A stretch of DNA of 64,000 nt, taken from Bryum argenteum. Its lineage: Eukaryota; Streptophyta; Bryopsida; Bryales; Bryaceae. This document shows positions 47,453-58,911 of the stretch, one piece after another (the stretch's first letter is position 1; each line of letters opens with the position of its first letter). The notes under the pieces were generated by a model that worked only from the letters and a program-made list of their open reading frames with translations, was not told the origin of the DNA and did not search any database. The stretch covers positions 188,501 through 252,500 of the forward strand of contig CM073325.1 of assembly GCA_037043015.1 (NCBI GenBank), read 5' to 3'. Made by a program: the position numbers and the translations under genes.

Positions 47453-50231
47453 CACTACAACAAATCCAGCCCAATGTGACTAGATGTAAACCGGCCCATG
47501 TGACTGCTTAGTCACATCAATCATTAGTGTAGTAAAAAATCAGTCATAACAAGGTCCAGTCATCGACTAGTCATAAATGTAGTCATTTTTTTGAGGACCT
47601 GGGTGGGAACGTCTTTGAGAACGGGATATATGTTTCCCTAGTCATTTTCTGGAGTCATGCTTGGAGTGCTTACTACATGTAGTCATACTAACATAGTCAT
47701 ATGGTATTGGTATTTGATTTCTGTATGACTTAGTGTAGTCATAGAGTTGGTTTGGGTGACTTTATGTAGTCATGTAGTCGTTAACTTGACTAATAGTAGT
47801 CATATATTTCAATTAGATGATTTTGAAGTCCTCTACTTGTGGGTTCAATGGATGAATGCTGTAAATTTGGAGTAGATCCATAAACTTCATTTATAGGTAC
47901 ACAATATTAATACATATTTTCATAATTACATAATAACAATACAACTTCTAGATTGCAAGAGAGTCTAAAAACCATAATTCCACTTGTTCTAGCTTCCCAC
48001 TTGCTTTCCGGATGCATGAAAATTGCTTGTACTATTAATCTTGCTATAAATTTCCCATGCTGACAATTGAGCCATTATTAACCCCAAACTTCCCTTAAAA
48101 CCGAAAAAGGGTTTTTGCGATTTTGGGCAGTTTACATGAAGGGGTTAAAAGTGATATTTTTGCATAAGATTTTTACTGTGTGCTCCTTATACAACAAAAT
48201 ATATTTGGCAAAATTTTCAAAGTCAAATTCCAATTTTACACCTTCATCTAGAAATTTTAGGTTTCAAGTCAAGATCATGCAGCTTAAAAAAGTAATTTTT
48301 TTTATTTTATTTTTTTTAAAGATACATTCATTACTAAATCACTACTTGCATTCCATGCAAAATGAATCAAGTCAAAAAGTTTACCAATTTTACAAGGGCA
48401 GCCTCTAAAAAGTTCAAAAGCAATCTTCACAATGTCCAAATAAACTTGGGAGAGAAACTTTGGATGTTATGATCTCCCAAATGGTAAACATCCAACGGTC
48501 AATTTTTGGATCAGTACTTTAAAATAGTCTGAGGTACAAGATCTTACGGTTAGAAGTTCTAAAAAACAAGAAAAAAAAATTTTCATTCCCCCAGGAGTGC
48601 ATAGACGAAGAAAATCGCAGTTTGAGGTTTTAAGCCCTCAAAAAAACACCAAGGAAATTTAGAGGTTAATCACATTCCCATATTATTTTGAGATGTTAAA
48701 CTAATTGCAAAATAACGTAGTCATGTGGACAGTTTTCTTTACTTATATTGGTAATAATTGCAAGATAACATAGTCATCTAGACAGTTTCCTTTACTTAAA
48801 TTGGTGTTTGGTTTGTGTATGACTCAATGTTGTAATAGAGTTGGTTTAGGTGACTATATACAGTCATGTAGTCATTAGCATGACTAATAGTAGTCATATA
48901 TTTCAATTAGATGACTCTACAAAGTCATAAACCCCTAAAAGACTCAGTAAAAAAATGACACGTGGCGAAGGTGGACCTTGCCTCCATTTTTGTTTAGGGT
49001 TAGAGTTGAGAATATTAAGGGCAGCCAGCCTCTAGCCTCCCATTTTTTGAGCTCTCTTTCTTTCTCTCTCTCTCTCTTAGAAGATTCTTGAAGGTAAGAG
49101 GAGTTGAGGAGTACTTGGAGGTAGGAGTCTTGAGGATTACTTGGAGGTAGGAGTGTAGATGAATACTTAGAGGGTCAGATTTGATAGAGGAGAAGTTATT
49201 TACATGTTTATTTGCTTTGGCAGATTCTATTGATTGGCAATGAGGCAACAACTCAATTGTCCACCCCGAAAGCTATATGAACTTCTTTGAGGTATTGTGT
49301 TTCATGCATGATCATCTCTCATCTTCAATCAAATTTAGAATCTAAATAGTACTAAGTACAATTGAACATTGTTGCAATTTCTTGAACCTTGTATGTGCCT
49401 TCCATTGAATCCCACGTATATGTCTTCCATTGCATGATTTTGGTACTGATGTGGAATCTGAATTTCAGTCAAAGAAATCATCACTCTAAGCAGTCATAGG
49501 GCCACATACACGGTAAGAATTTTATCACTACCACGAGTCACTCTTTCCAATATTGTGACTGAAACCAGTCATCTACCCTTGATTGAAACCAGTCATCTAT
49601 CCCTTGACTGAAACCAGTCATCTACACTACGACGGTGCAAAGTCATAATCCACGACAACTAAAAACATAATTAACATTAATATTCCATGTCAACAACATA
49701 AAATATGACTCCATAGAGTCACAGTCCACGTTAACGACATTAACTATGACTCCACATAGTCACATTCTACGTTAACGACATTAACTATGACTCCACATAG
49801 TCACATTCCACGTCAACCAAAAATATGACTCAATACAGTCACCATTACATTACTATGCATGGTGAAAAAACGATTTATGTGTTGACTAATACCTCACTAC
49901 AATTAGTCACTGTTTTCATATTGATGACTATATGTAGTTACACATATGTGACTCTACGCAGTCACTATTTTCAAATTGATGACTATATGTAGTCACACAT
50001 ATGTGACTATACACAGTCATATTTTCCCAAGTCCCAGTGCAGGTCCCTATTTGAGGTCCCAAAACACTATGGGAACGCAGTATTGGGAACAAAAACTGTC
50101 CGATATGACTGCTAGTCAGATTGTCCAAAGCGACTAAGTCCAAATGACTACAGATGGTGCTAGTCACATTTTGATTTATGCCCGATTTTAGTCATAAAAC
50201 CTAGTCACATTGGGCTGGATTTGTTGTAGTG
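47453..50231. mobile_element. Non-autonomous CACTA element in the mannanase intron
   Basis: The left terminus CACTACAACAAATCCAGCCC is mirrored exactly at the right end (50212-50231). The 3-bp duplication ATC is at 47450-47452 and 50232-50234. It is 2,779 bp long with no transposase. Both subterminal zones are packed with inverted TGACTA..TAGTCA motifs, including a 62-bp direct duplication at about 49920-50030 and three copies of a CTCCA(C/T)A(G/T)AGTCACA phrase at 49700-49815. The central part contains another, TTAA-flanked, element. Confidence 0.9.
48082..48665. mobile_element. Possible nested TTAA-flanked element
   Basis: Imperfect inverted ends start CCCCAAACTTCCC on the left and CCTCTAATTTCC on the right (read inward). 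TTAA lies on both sides (48078-48081 and 48666-48669). The size is 584 bp and there is no gene. The layout matches the perfect 971-bp element at 3052-4022 but the ends are diverged, so the call is tentative. Confidence 0.4.
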
Positions 50232-50252
50232 ATCCATTGCTAATTGTGTAAC

Positions 50253-51053
50253 TGTTATCCTGGGTTACCGAGGATGGAATGGTTTACGAGCTCATCGAGG
50301 GTTGGTTAGGAAAAGAACGTGGATGGCTGGCTAGTCGGGCTATCTTAATAAGCATAATGCCACGGAGTTGACTTTCTGGGGGGAAAGTTCTCTTAAAAAG
50401 GTAACGTCACACTTATCTCCCCTGGAGGCTGTAAGAAGGTGAACCGGTTACCGTGGGGAATTGTTGGTTACCAGCGGTGTCTAACCGGAACAGGTGAGGT
50501 ACCGGGAAGATGGAACCCGGATAGTGTGAGGTCCCCGTGGCTCGAGGGTCGAGCGCAGGCGACCTAACTGAGCATCCAGATACCGCGGAGTCTCTGTGCA
50601 CACGGTGACAGCTTGTAGGAGTTCGAGGAAAGGGGAAAACAGTTTAGGCATTCATGGCATCCACGAAATCACAGCTATGCGGACAAGTGAAGTGCCGAAT
50701 GAGGGAGAAACAGAAATGGGAGAGAGTGTAGGCTCGGTGGCCTTTGTATTCATCAGATGAAGTGTAATACAATGGTGGGTGATGTCTCTACCGAGTGCTC
50801 GGATCTACGGTGACTACAGAGAGTCCTCTCCCCTATTTTCTACTACTTTAAATACTACGGCTCTCTTCAACGATCCTAGAAATCTGGCGGCGCCCTTATC
50901 TTGGCTGCCGTGGTCAGCACTTGTCTTCTGCCTCGGTTGCCTTGATCTCCTAGTTCGGCCGCTATCTCCTCCGTTGAGTATGCCGCGGTGGTCCAGTTGC
51001 CGCTGTAGTTCCTGCCATGGTCTCCGAAGTTACCCTGTGACGTCAGCGGTAAC
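50253..51053 (-). repeat. 3' LTR of the Ty3 element
   Basis: 801 bp; starts TGTTATCCTGGGTTACC and ends GTCAGCGGTAACA on the plus strand. A TATTTAAAG box on the minus strand (about 50850-50858) is a candidate promoter element. The accessory-protein frame reads 24 nt into this LTR before its stop. Confidence 0.92.
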
Positions 51054-54000
51054 ATTTTGCACTCCCTGTGAGAGCGCAATCCGTCCGCGGATTGCTTTAG
51101 TGTTTGGCACGTCGATCGGCGATGCTTTGTCGGGACGAGTCTGTTCCCGTGGCAGCTGCTGTTGTCGGCGAGGCGGGGGCTGGTCGTCATACATCGAACG
51201 GATGGCTGCGGCGATGCCCCTGTGCAGTAAGCGTCGGTTCCGGATGGTATTGGCGTGCTCGTGGACGTCATGGACTGTCTTTCCCAGCAGTTTGTTACAA
51301 CCCGGGCATTGGACATTGCTAGCTGTGTGGTCCGCGAAGCGCTGTGCTAGGTCGGGGTGGTTGTTGAAGTACTTCTGTACTTCATCGTGTGCATCTTGGT
51401 ATTCCTCATCGGCATCGCTGTCATCCGCAGGTTCCACATGCCAAGTGTTATCGTCTGATAACTGTATTAAAGCCTGTCTATGAGAGGCAAATGGGATTTT
51501 AGGGATTACCGGTGAGGAAGGCTGTGCCGTGGACGTTGCGGACAGTGAAGGCGGGCGATTTGGCGTTCGCTCCTATTCATCGGCTGCCGTGGGGGATGGC
51601 TGGGGCGTCTGCTCTGTGTCGGTGAGGTGCTCGGGGATATGCACCCTGTCTTGCAATGGTTCGTCTAAACTCTCATAAGGATGCTGCGCCCCCTTGCTAT
51701 CCTCGGTTGTGACTCCCGTGGCCATGTACTCAGGAGAACGGCGTGAGGTGGGTACCTGTGCTGTTGGCTGTTCTTCTTCGGTAACCGCGGCGTCCGTAGA
51801 GAAACTGGCGTCCTCGTGGCTGGATTCTTGCCACTCCACATCGTAATCGGCATTCAGTTGTAATTTTGTGAGCGTTTCCTCAATACAAGCTGCCACCATG
51901 TCGACCGCGATGTCATCTGTCTGTGGAGGATTTTGGCGAATGGCTTTGAAAAGTATCTCGCCCAAGACAGCTGCGGCATCATGGACCCAAGCCTGTTTGT
52001 TAGCTTCAAAGTTTTCTGCTTCGGTGGCTAAAGTTTGACGTCGCTCCTCCAAACTCTGCGCCTCTGGATTTGAGGGATTGGTGTCAATCAGATTTCGGCA
52101 TTGCTGCCGAAGTTCGTCATTTTGTGCTGTCAATGATATCAACTGTTCCCTTGCGTTGTCCCTCTCCTTGGCGACCCCGTTAAGCTGTGAAGTTACTTCC
52201 TGTAGGTCGATTTGTTTTGCGGCTAGTTGACTCTGAAGAGTCTGGGCCGCGCGGTTTGCATCCTCCACCTTCTGCATTGCCTGAATTAACTCCTCGCCCT
52301 TTTGGCGCAGCTGTGTGTGCAGATCCTGCGTGGTCCTGCTGTATCGGTCATTTTCCTCCCTTAGATGCCGCTGCTGTCCCTCTGTTGACTGTAAATGCTG
52401 CACCACCTGTTCCACACAGGCGGCCATGGCCGCAGCTTGTCGTTCGAGCTGCTCCGCCAGTGTCTGTTGGGTGTCACTGACGGCGTCCTCGTACTCCGTG
52501 CGGGGCCTTTTGCTAGCGCTTGGTACCGCGGCGTCCTTGATTGGCTTTGCTGGCGAGGGTAGTTTCCGACGCTGGATTTCCATGAAGCTTGACATGGGAG
52601 GTAATCTGTTGTGCTCCTTGTGGTACCGTAGGTATCGCTGGATGTAAGTGGAGAGAAAGGGCCCAATGGGACTTGAGTAATCCGTGTACCGCTGGTGATT
52701 TTGCAATTCAACACGCAGGTGGTCCTCGAAAAGCATTCCCCAGTTTACTTTTGCTCCTGCGTCGGCCAGAAACAACAACTCCAATTGTGCGGGTAAAATG
52801 CTGTTGCAGTTGCACCTGCAATAGATTTGGCTGATGATACCGCGGATGCGAGCGAACCATGGCTCCTTGAGCATTGCGCCGACTGTGTAAGTATCGTAGC
52901 CTGCCTTGTTCTTCTGCTCTAACCCTGGCAGCCTCTGTGCGATGTCCAGCCTTGGGAAGCCGCAATTCTCTGTCCATTGTGTGAGTCCCGTGCCATCCCA
53001 CCCATACTGGTGATACAGGTAAGCCGCGGAAAATTGCACCTGCACGCCATCTACGGTACCGGTGGAGTAGCTGCCTCCGCAGCTTTGAGGCGCCATGGTC
53101 TCAACGAATTGCTTGCAGTGATTGATGTTGAGCCTCCAGGTTTTCATATCTTCCCAAAAACGATGCAACCCTGTGTTTTGTGTCCAAACTCCATCGATTC
53201 TGCTGCGCCAGTCAAGGAGCTGCTTCGGCATGAAAAAGGGAGCCTCCGGCTTCGGCTTCTGTGGAGTGAGATTGCGAGCTGCCATGGAAACCGTGGATTG
53301 TGTGACGGCGAGGTCACGCAAGAGAATCGCAGCAAAGGGCCGAGGAAACAAGCAATGGCGGCGCACAGGGAGAGAGTGAGCAGTGAGGCAGCGCGGGAGT
53401 GTAGGAGAGAGAGCGCAGTGAGGGCAGGGCGGCGATTTTAAGTAGTCTGTGGCTTCCACGGTGGCGGGAGTAAATGTCGGCGGAGTGGGAGTAAGTGCTG
53501 TCAGTGGCCATCGGTCAAGAGCCGTTTCGGCGGCTGTGGTAGCTCCTTTGATATCCATGATGGCCTGTGTATGTGACATGAGGGGGTCTGCCTCATTTTC
53601 GCTGATGTCCGCGGTGTCTATTCGTGCATGACGGCACTGATGGTTTTGGTCGTTATTGTAGGCGACTTGTATGTGACTCACATATAATACTGGGGTATTT
53701 GCCTCCCCGCTATCCTTGCCATCTGTGATATCCATGTTTTCCGTGGACTCTGTGAAGCTTTTGATGTCTTGCGTTGGTGTTTGTTCCTGTGCGTCTGTAG
53801 ACAGTAGGTTTTGTAATTGTCCTAAACTTATAGTAGGCTGGTGGTTTGTAGTATTGGAATGGTATTTCTTTAATTTTGCCGCGTTAACGATGGTGGCCTG
53901 GGTGTCGTAGTTGTCGTTATTTACCAAAAGTACTGTGTTATTTGGTAAAACTAACTGCACCCTGTAGGGTGTATGCCAAATTGTCCCGAATTTGGCTTTC

Positions 54001-55082
54001 CTGATTTTTGGGTCTCTTGGGCACCATAGCACTTGATCACCTTTTTGAAATACCCGAGAGGGTTTAGTGCCTTGGAAATATTTCGCACTTAGCACCTGTC
54101 TTCGTAGGATATTTAATTTTGCTTCTCCACGAAATTCTTCAAGCCGGTGTAAATCGTCCATGCGGGCTGCGAGGATACGGAGAGGTTGGAAATCACGTGG
54201 CTGCATGGATCTAAAGGTTGGCACAATATATTCTGTCGGTAACAACGGTTGTGTCCCATACACGAGTTCGAATGGGCTAAAATGAGTGGCTGCTTTGGTA
54301 GCTACTCTGTAGGCCCACAAAGCTGCAGGCAAACAGTCATCCCAGTCGACTTGGTTAGCTATCACGAATTTGCGCAACATGGTTAGAATAGTTTTGTTGG
54401 TAGATTCTGCTTGTCCATTTCCTTGGGGATAATAAACTGTGCTGGTCCTGTGTTTGATGAGATGGTTGTCCATGAGATCTTCGATGACTGCATTGACGAA
54501 ATGCGTGCCTTGATCCGAAATGATTTCCAAAGGGCACCCAAACCGAGTGATTACATTCTCGTAGATGAAAGTAGCGGTGACCATGGCAGTATTGTTGCGT
54601 AAAGGCTTCGCCTCTACCCATTTGGTGGTGTAATCTGTGGCAACCAAGATGTATTTGTATCCCTGCTTTGTTGCCGGTTTGATTGGTCCCACAAAGTCGA
54701 GTCCCCATCTTTGAAATGGTCCCAGTGGTGGGATTGATTTTAGTGGCACTCGTCCTTGATGCTGGAAATTTGTGGGTGCGGTTTGGCACACGTGACAGTT
54801 TTTAATATAGGTGTGGACATCTTTGTGCACCGTGGGCCACCAATATTTGGCTGCGAATATTTTTTGGACTGTGGTCTCCGGTCCTTGATGTCGGCCTGCG
54901 GGGCCAGAATGGAGTGTGGTAATGATTTGTTGTTGATCCTTGTTGGGCACACAGAGTCGTATCTCTAAATCGGTGCCTTTTCGGTACAAGCTGTTGTCTA
55001 CCATAGTGTATGGAAATGTGGTCCTCACAAAGCTGATTTTTTGGGAGCCAGTCAACCCTTCCGGAATACTTCCGTGCCCTAA
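51030..55082 (-). pseudogene. Integrase fused in frame to family X accessory protein
   Basis: One frame from 55082 down to 51030, open except for TAG at 51573-51575. Integrase (~55055-53870) inserts the cDNA into host DNA. It has a zinc-binding region ([17 protein letters not shown]), the catalytic D (WGLDFVGPI), D (IISDQGTHF) and E ([10 protein letters not shown]), and a C-terminal fold. A ~190-residue linker follows, then a Met at 53285 starting [17 protein letters not shown]. The accessory part has an N-terminal domain ([13 protein letters not shown]; core [12 protein letters not shown] ... [11 protein letters not shown]), a KRPRTE patch near 52500, a coiled coil (~52470-52000), acidic/Pro-rich sequence, and a C-terminal zinc-finger-like CPGCNKLLGKTVHDVHEHA. 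The accessory part may be translated as a fusion or separately from 53285. Its role is unknown; 'nucleic-acid or Gag/integrase partner' is inference. Confidence 0.78.
51054..51072 (-). promoter_or_regulatory. Polypurine tract of the Ty3 element
   Basis: Read on the minus strand, the bases just before the 3' LTR are purine-rich (CAGGGAGTGCAAAA then TGTTACC). This is the expected place for plus-strand priming. The right-edge element has a matching AAAAGGAGGGCAAAA. Confidence 0.7.
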
Positions 55083-56830
55083 TTATTCCATGATGTCATG
55101 TCTCCAATCTTTTTGGACTTCCGTGGTGCCGATGACATTGGGTTGCAATGAGGCAGCTTGGATATATGGCTCGTTAAATGAGTCATCTATGCCTTCTTCG
55201 GTAGCATTGGTGTCCCTGGAGAGATAATCTGCTACAATGTGTCGTTTCCCGGGTACAAAAACTACCTCGAAGTCATATTCCATGAGGATCATGATCCACC
55301 GTGCAACTCTTCCGGTAATTAACGGTTGGTTCACTAGATAGGATAAACTGTGGTGGTCTACCATAAATCGGAATTTATTTCCTAACAGGTAATGTCGGAA
55401 TTTCTTTACTGCATGCACTATGGCCAGCGCTTCTCTTTCCGTGGTGGAATAATTGCGCTCTGCTTGGTTTAGCAACCTGCTGGCGTATGCCACCGGTTGG
55501 TCGTGTTTACCATTGATGTTTTGTGCTAGCATCACGCCCACGGCGATTTTGGAGGCGTCTGTGTGCACGTGAAATGGCTTGGCCCAGTTGGGTGCTAGAA
55601 GAATTGGTGCCTCTGAGTACGCTTGTTCAATTTTGTCTAAGGCTACCTGTGCTGCCAGAGTCCAATCTCGTGGATAGGAATAACCTGGATGATTCAAGGC
55701 AGCTATCGGTGCCGTTAGGTGAGCTAATTTCTCGATGTACATTCTATTGAACTTCGAAATGCCAAGTAGTTGTTGGACGCCTTTTTGATCTCTGGGTGGG
55801 GTCATATCTAGGATGTCTTGGATTTTAGAAGGATCTGGGAGTTTGCCATACTTGCAGACGATATATCCCAAGATGACTCCGGCAAAAAATAGGAACATAC
55901 ATTTGTCGGCATTGAGGCTTACCCCGTTTTCCCTGCAGGCCTGAAATATCTGTCTCAACTGGTCAACATGATCTTGCATTCGTCCGTAAACTGTGCCGTC
56001 GTCCAGGTAAATCCGGAAGAATTTCTTTAGGTAAGGACGAAAAATCAATTCCATGACACGTTGGAATGTCATAGGTGCATTCTTGGCCCCGAATGGCATT
56101 CTTTCGAATTGATATGGCCCCCACTCCGTGGAAAACGCGGTTTTGTTTTTATCTTGCTCTGCCATTGCTACTTGATAATACCCTGAAAAACAGTCTAGGA
56201 ATGAGTACATTTCGTGTCCTGCCACTTCATCGATGATTTCTTCCATGTAAGGTAGAGGATAGTGATCTTTTTTAGTCGCTGCGTTGAGTTTACGTAAGTC
56301 AACACAGATTCGTAATGCGCCGTTTTTCTTAGGGATGATTACCATTGGAGACAACCATGGTGCCGAGTCTACCGGGGAAATAAACTTGGCATTAAGCAGC
56401 TTATCCAATTCTGCCTTGACCTTGATAGCATAGTTAGGATTCATTCGGTATCTGCGCTGTTGGACTGGATGAGCGTTTGGTACCAGGTCTATTGTGTGTT
56501 CAGCTATCGTCCTTGGTATCCCTTTCAAATCCTCATGCGTCCATGCGAATATATCATGGTATTCTTTGAATAGTGCTATGGCTGCTCTTTTGATGTCATT
56601 GGGAGCGTCGGCGTTTATTTTGACGTTTTTTGGCTCCTATTCGGTACCAAGGTTGACGAGCTGTACCTGTTCTTTGGTCCCATGTGTCCACCCAATTATC
56701 ACTTGCTGACTTAATGCTTTGGATGCCGGAGTGTTGTCAATGACGACCCCTTCGGCGACTTCGGTGGTAAACCTTGAGGGAATATCAAATGTGTCCTCCT
56801 GTGAGACCACGCTGGCTAAGTGAATCTCTG
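55083..56830 (-). pseudogene. Reverse transcriptase / RNase H of the Ty3 element
   Basis: Copies element RNA to DNA and removes the RNA strand. Visible motifs: WLSPMVIIPKKNGALR, CVDLRKLNAATKKDHYPLP, SFLDCFSGYYQVAM, KTAFSTEWGPYQFERMPFG and the catalytic FRIYLDDGTVYG (YLDD, a common variant of YxDD). Then an RNase H domain follows with FHVHTDASKIAVGVMLAQ, EREALAIVHAVKKFRHYL and MVDHHSLSYL. The frame contains TAG at 56637-56639 upstream of the reverse transcriptase and ends at TAA 55083-55085. Beyond that codon the same frame continues straight into integrase, so the TAA is a point mutation rather than a natural end. The frame is -1 relative to gag-protease. Confidence 0.9.
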
Positions 56831-56839
56831 CTAGCGGGA

Positions 56840-58837
56840 TTAGATCGGGTCGGCGTGGAACACCAGGGCCTCTTGTTCATGTGTCAATCCTTTACCCCAT
56901 GCCGTACCAGCCTGATGACGTATTTGTTTGATTTTTTCTCTGGTAATGCAACTGTCCACGGGGACTATCATGGTTTTCCCATATCTTCGGATCCTTATTT
57001 GATTTCTGGCCCAGTCATGAACCGCATTCATGTCACGTAACCATGGTCGCCCCAATATCATAGGGAAATTGCTGCTATTTGGCATATCAATGACAACAAA
57101 AGTCGCCGGTGTTGAGATGCCGTGAGTAGTGATAGCCACGGTGGCCAGGATTCCCAACGGTGTCACCGGGGCATCATTTGCCATTCGTAGGACAAACTGT
57201 GCTGTTGTTGGTCATGGTAGTCCTAACTGTTGTCTGAGGTGATCGCTGATTACGTTAACCCCGGAACCTCCGTCGACCAGCACATTTCTTAATTGATGCT
57301 GTCCCAATTGGACGTGTATGACTGCTGCCTCGGTGTCGATGGTTGTTGCATTGATTTCCACGGTTGTCGTGGCCGTGGTTGCGGTTTTGTGAATGTTCTG
57401 TATATAAGTTTGGAGTTCCGGGCTAATTTTTAGCAGATCTGCTAACGTGATTTTTACGTCAGTCTTTACTAATAACTGCTGCAGGTCTGGGACTACCTCG
57501 GATTCCAGGTCGGCTTGTATTTCTGTTCGTAGATTGTGTAGTCTCTTCCAATGTTGTTCCGCAAATGGTTTGCGGTGTTCGACGACATGGTTATCCACGG
57601 GGGCCTTTAACCTGGTTGTTACTGCCGCGGTGCTTATAGTAGCAATGTTGGTACCATGGACTTCGGTAAGAGTGACTCCTCCTCTCCTATTGCTGGAGCT
57701 CGGATCGGTGTTGCCGTGGTGTGCCTTGGTGTCTGAGGCAGTGCGAGTGTTGGCCCAGCGTTGTTTTAAAACTGGGCATTGTCCCCGTCGGTAATGGGGG
57801 GATCCACATTCCCAACAGCCGTCATTTCGGCCAGGTTGGAGAGCATCCACATCGATTTCCTCTGGATACATGGCAGCGGCTTTGGTCCGTATAGTCCTGG
57901 CATCATCGGCTTTTGGTGTCGTATTGGAGAACCAACAACGCCCTGCGTGAAGTTTTCCACACGTGACGCATGGTGTGAGTGTTGAGCGAGTGGTTACTCG
58001 AGTTGTTGGAAGTGGTAACAACGGTGTTTGAGTTTTATCAATAGCGGTGAACTCTCTGCTGATATCATTGGCAGCAGCCAGTATGTCTTGTAGTGTTTTC
58101 ACTCCGCGGATGATGATGCCTTGCTGTATCCAAGGTAATAATCCTTTCTTGAACCATTCGCATAGGTAGTCTTCCTCGGGTCGTTGACTGAGTTTGTCCG
58201 CCAATTGTTTGAATCTATCGTAGAATTTGTCAACGGGTTCGTTTCTCTCCTGTTGAATGTTTCCTAAAGCTCGGAGGATTTCGGAGCTTGTTTTTAGTTT
58301 CGTGAATTTCTGCAGAAAACTACGTTCCATTTCTTCCCATGTTGGTAACAGGTGCTCGGCCTCAAAATCAATATACCAATTGATGTGGTTGCCTTGGAGC
58401 GTGGTTCCGAAGATATTCTGCAAATCTTCCGTGCTGGTAACGCCGTTGGTTTGTGCTATCACTTTAAACCTGCGCACGTGCCAATCTGGGTCACCGGAGT
58501 CATCGAAAACTGGGTAATGTATTTTCGGTAACTTGATGAGTCTGTCTCGTTCTCTGGATGCCATGGAAGCGGCCATTGTGGGATCGTTGGACGGGAGTCC
58601 TGATGGTCCCGCCATGGTGACTAGGGGTGGATTTGGAATAGTTGTAGACGTACCTATTCCCTGAAGATAGTGAGAATTTAGTAATTCAATCTTGGCATTG
58701 GTAGCATCATTTTTTGCTGCCAAATCGGTCATTTGTTGTTTCATCCATTGGAGCAATTCTCTCATGGTATCTTGGTCATCTTGGAGTGCAACCTCTTCAG
58801 GTTCTGCATTCTTCTCTGTTGCTTTTCGTGGAGGCAT
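56840..58837 (-). pseudogene. Gag-protease of the Ty3 element
   Basis: ATG 58837 (MPPRKATEKNAEPEEV). Gag forms the particle: a retrotrans_gag core at residues ~105-250 (PTWEEMERSFLQKFTK; PVDKFYDRFKQLADKLSQ) and two Cys/His clusters (CVTCGKLHAGRC near residue 288; CWECGSPHYRRGQC near 340, spacing slightly off the CX2CX4HX4C knuckle). The retroviral-type aspartic protease follows in the same frame (LVDGGSGVNVIS, then FPMILGRPWLRDMN). A TGA at 57212-57214 splits the protease right after QLGLP and is probably a CGA-to-TGA change. The frame ends at TAA 56840-56842, overlapping the pol frame. Confidence 0.88.
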
Positions 58838-58890
58838 GTTTCTTGTCTGTTTATGATTTCACTTGTTTTTTGGGATGACTCAACATTCCA

Positions 58891-58908
58891 TCCCCAGCAT
58901 GGTCGCCA
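58891..58908 (-). promoter_or_regulatory. Primer-binding site of the Ty3 element
   Basis: On the minus strand TGGCGACCATGCTGGGGA begins 3 nt after the 5' LTR. TGG pairs with the CCA end of a tRNA. It is not the common initiator-Met site (TGGTATCAGAGC). Which tRNA primes it was not determined. Confidence 0.7.
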
Positions 58909-58911
58909 AAA

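Noticed and set aside
51030..51437. Separate small zinc-finger gene downstream of the accessory protein
   Set aside because: Same frame as the accessory protein, separated only by one TAG, and the right-edge element has both parts in one frame; it is the C-terminus.
51573..53285. Envelope-like gene, as expected by position after integrase
   Set aside because: No signal peptide, no transmembrane segment and no glycoprotein-like cysteines are visible; coiled coil plus nuclear-type basic patch argue against it.
52187..54285. Plus-strand frames opposite pol and the accessory gene
   Set aside because: Shadows of the well-supported minus-strand frame; no motifs of their own.
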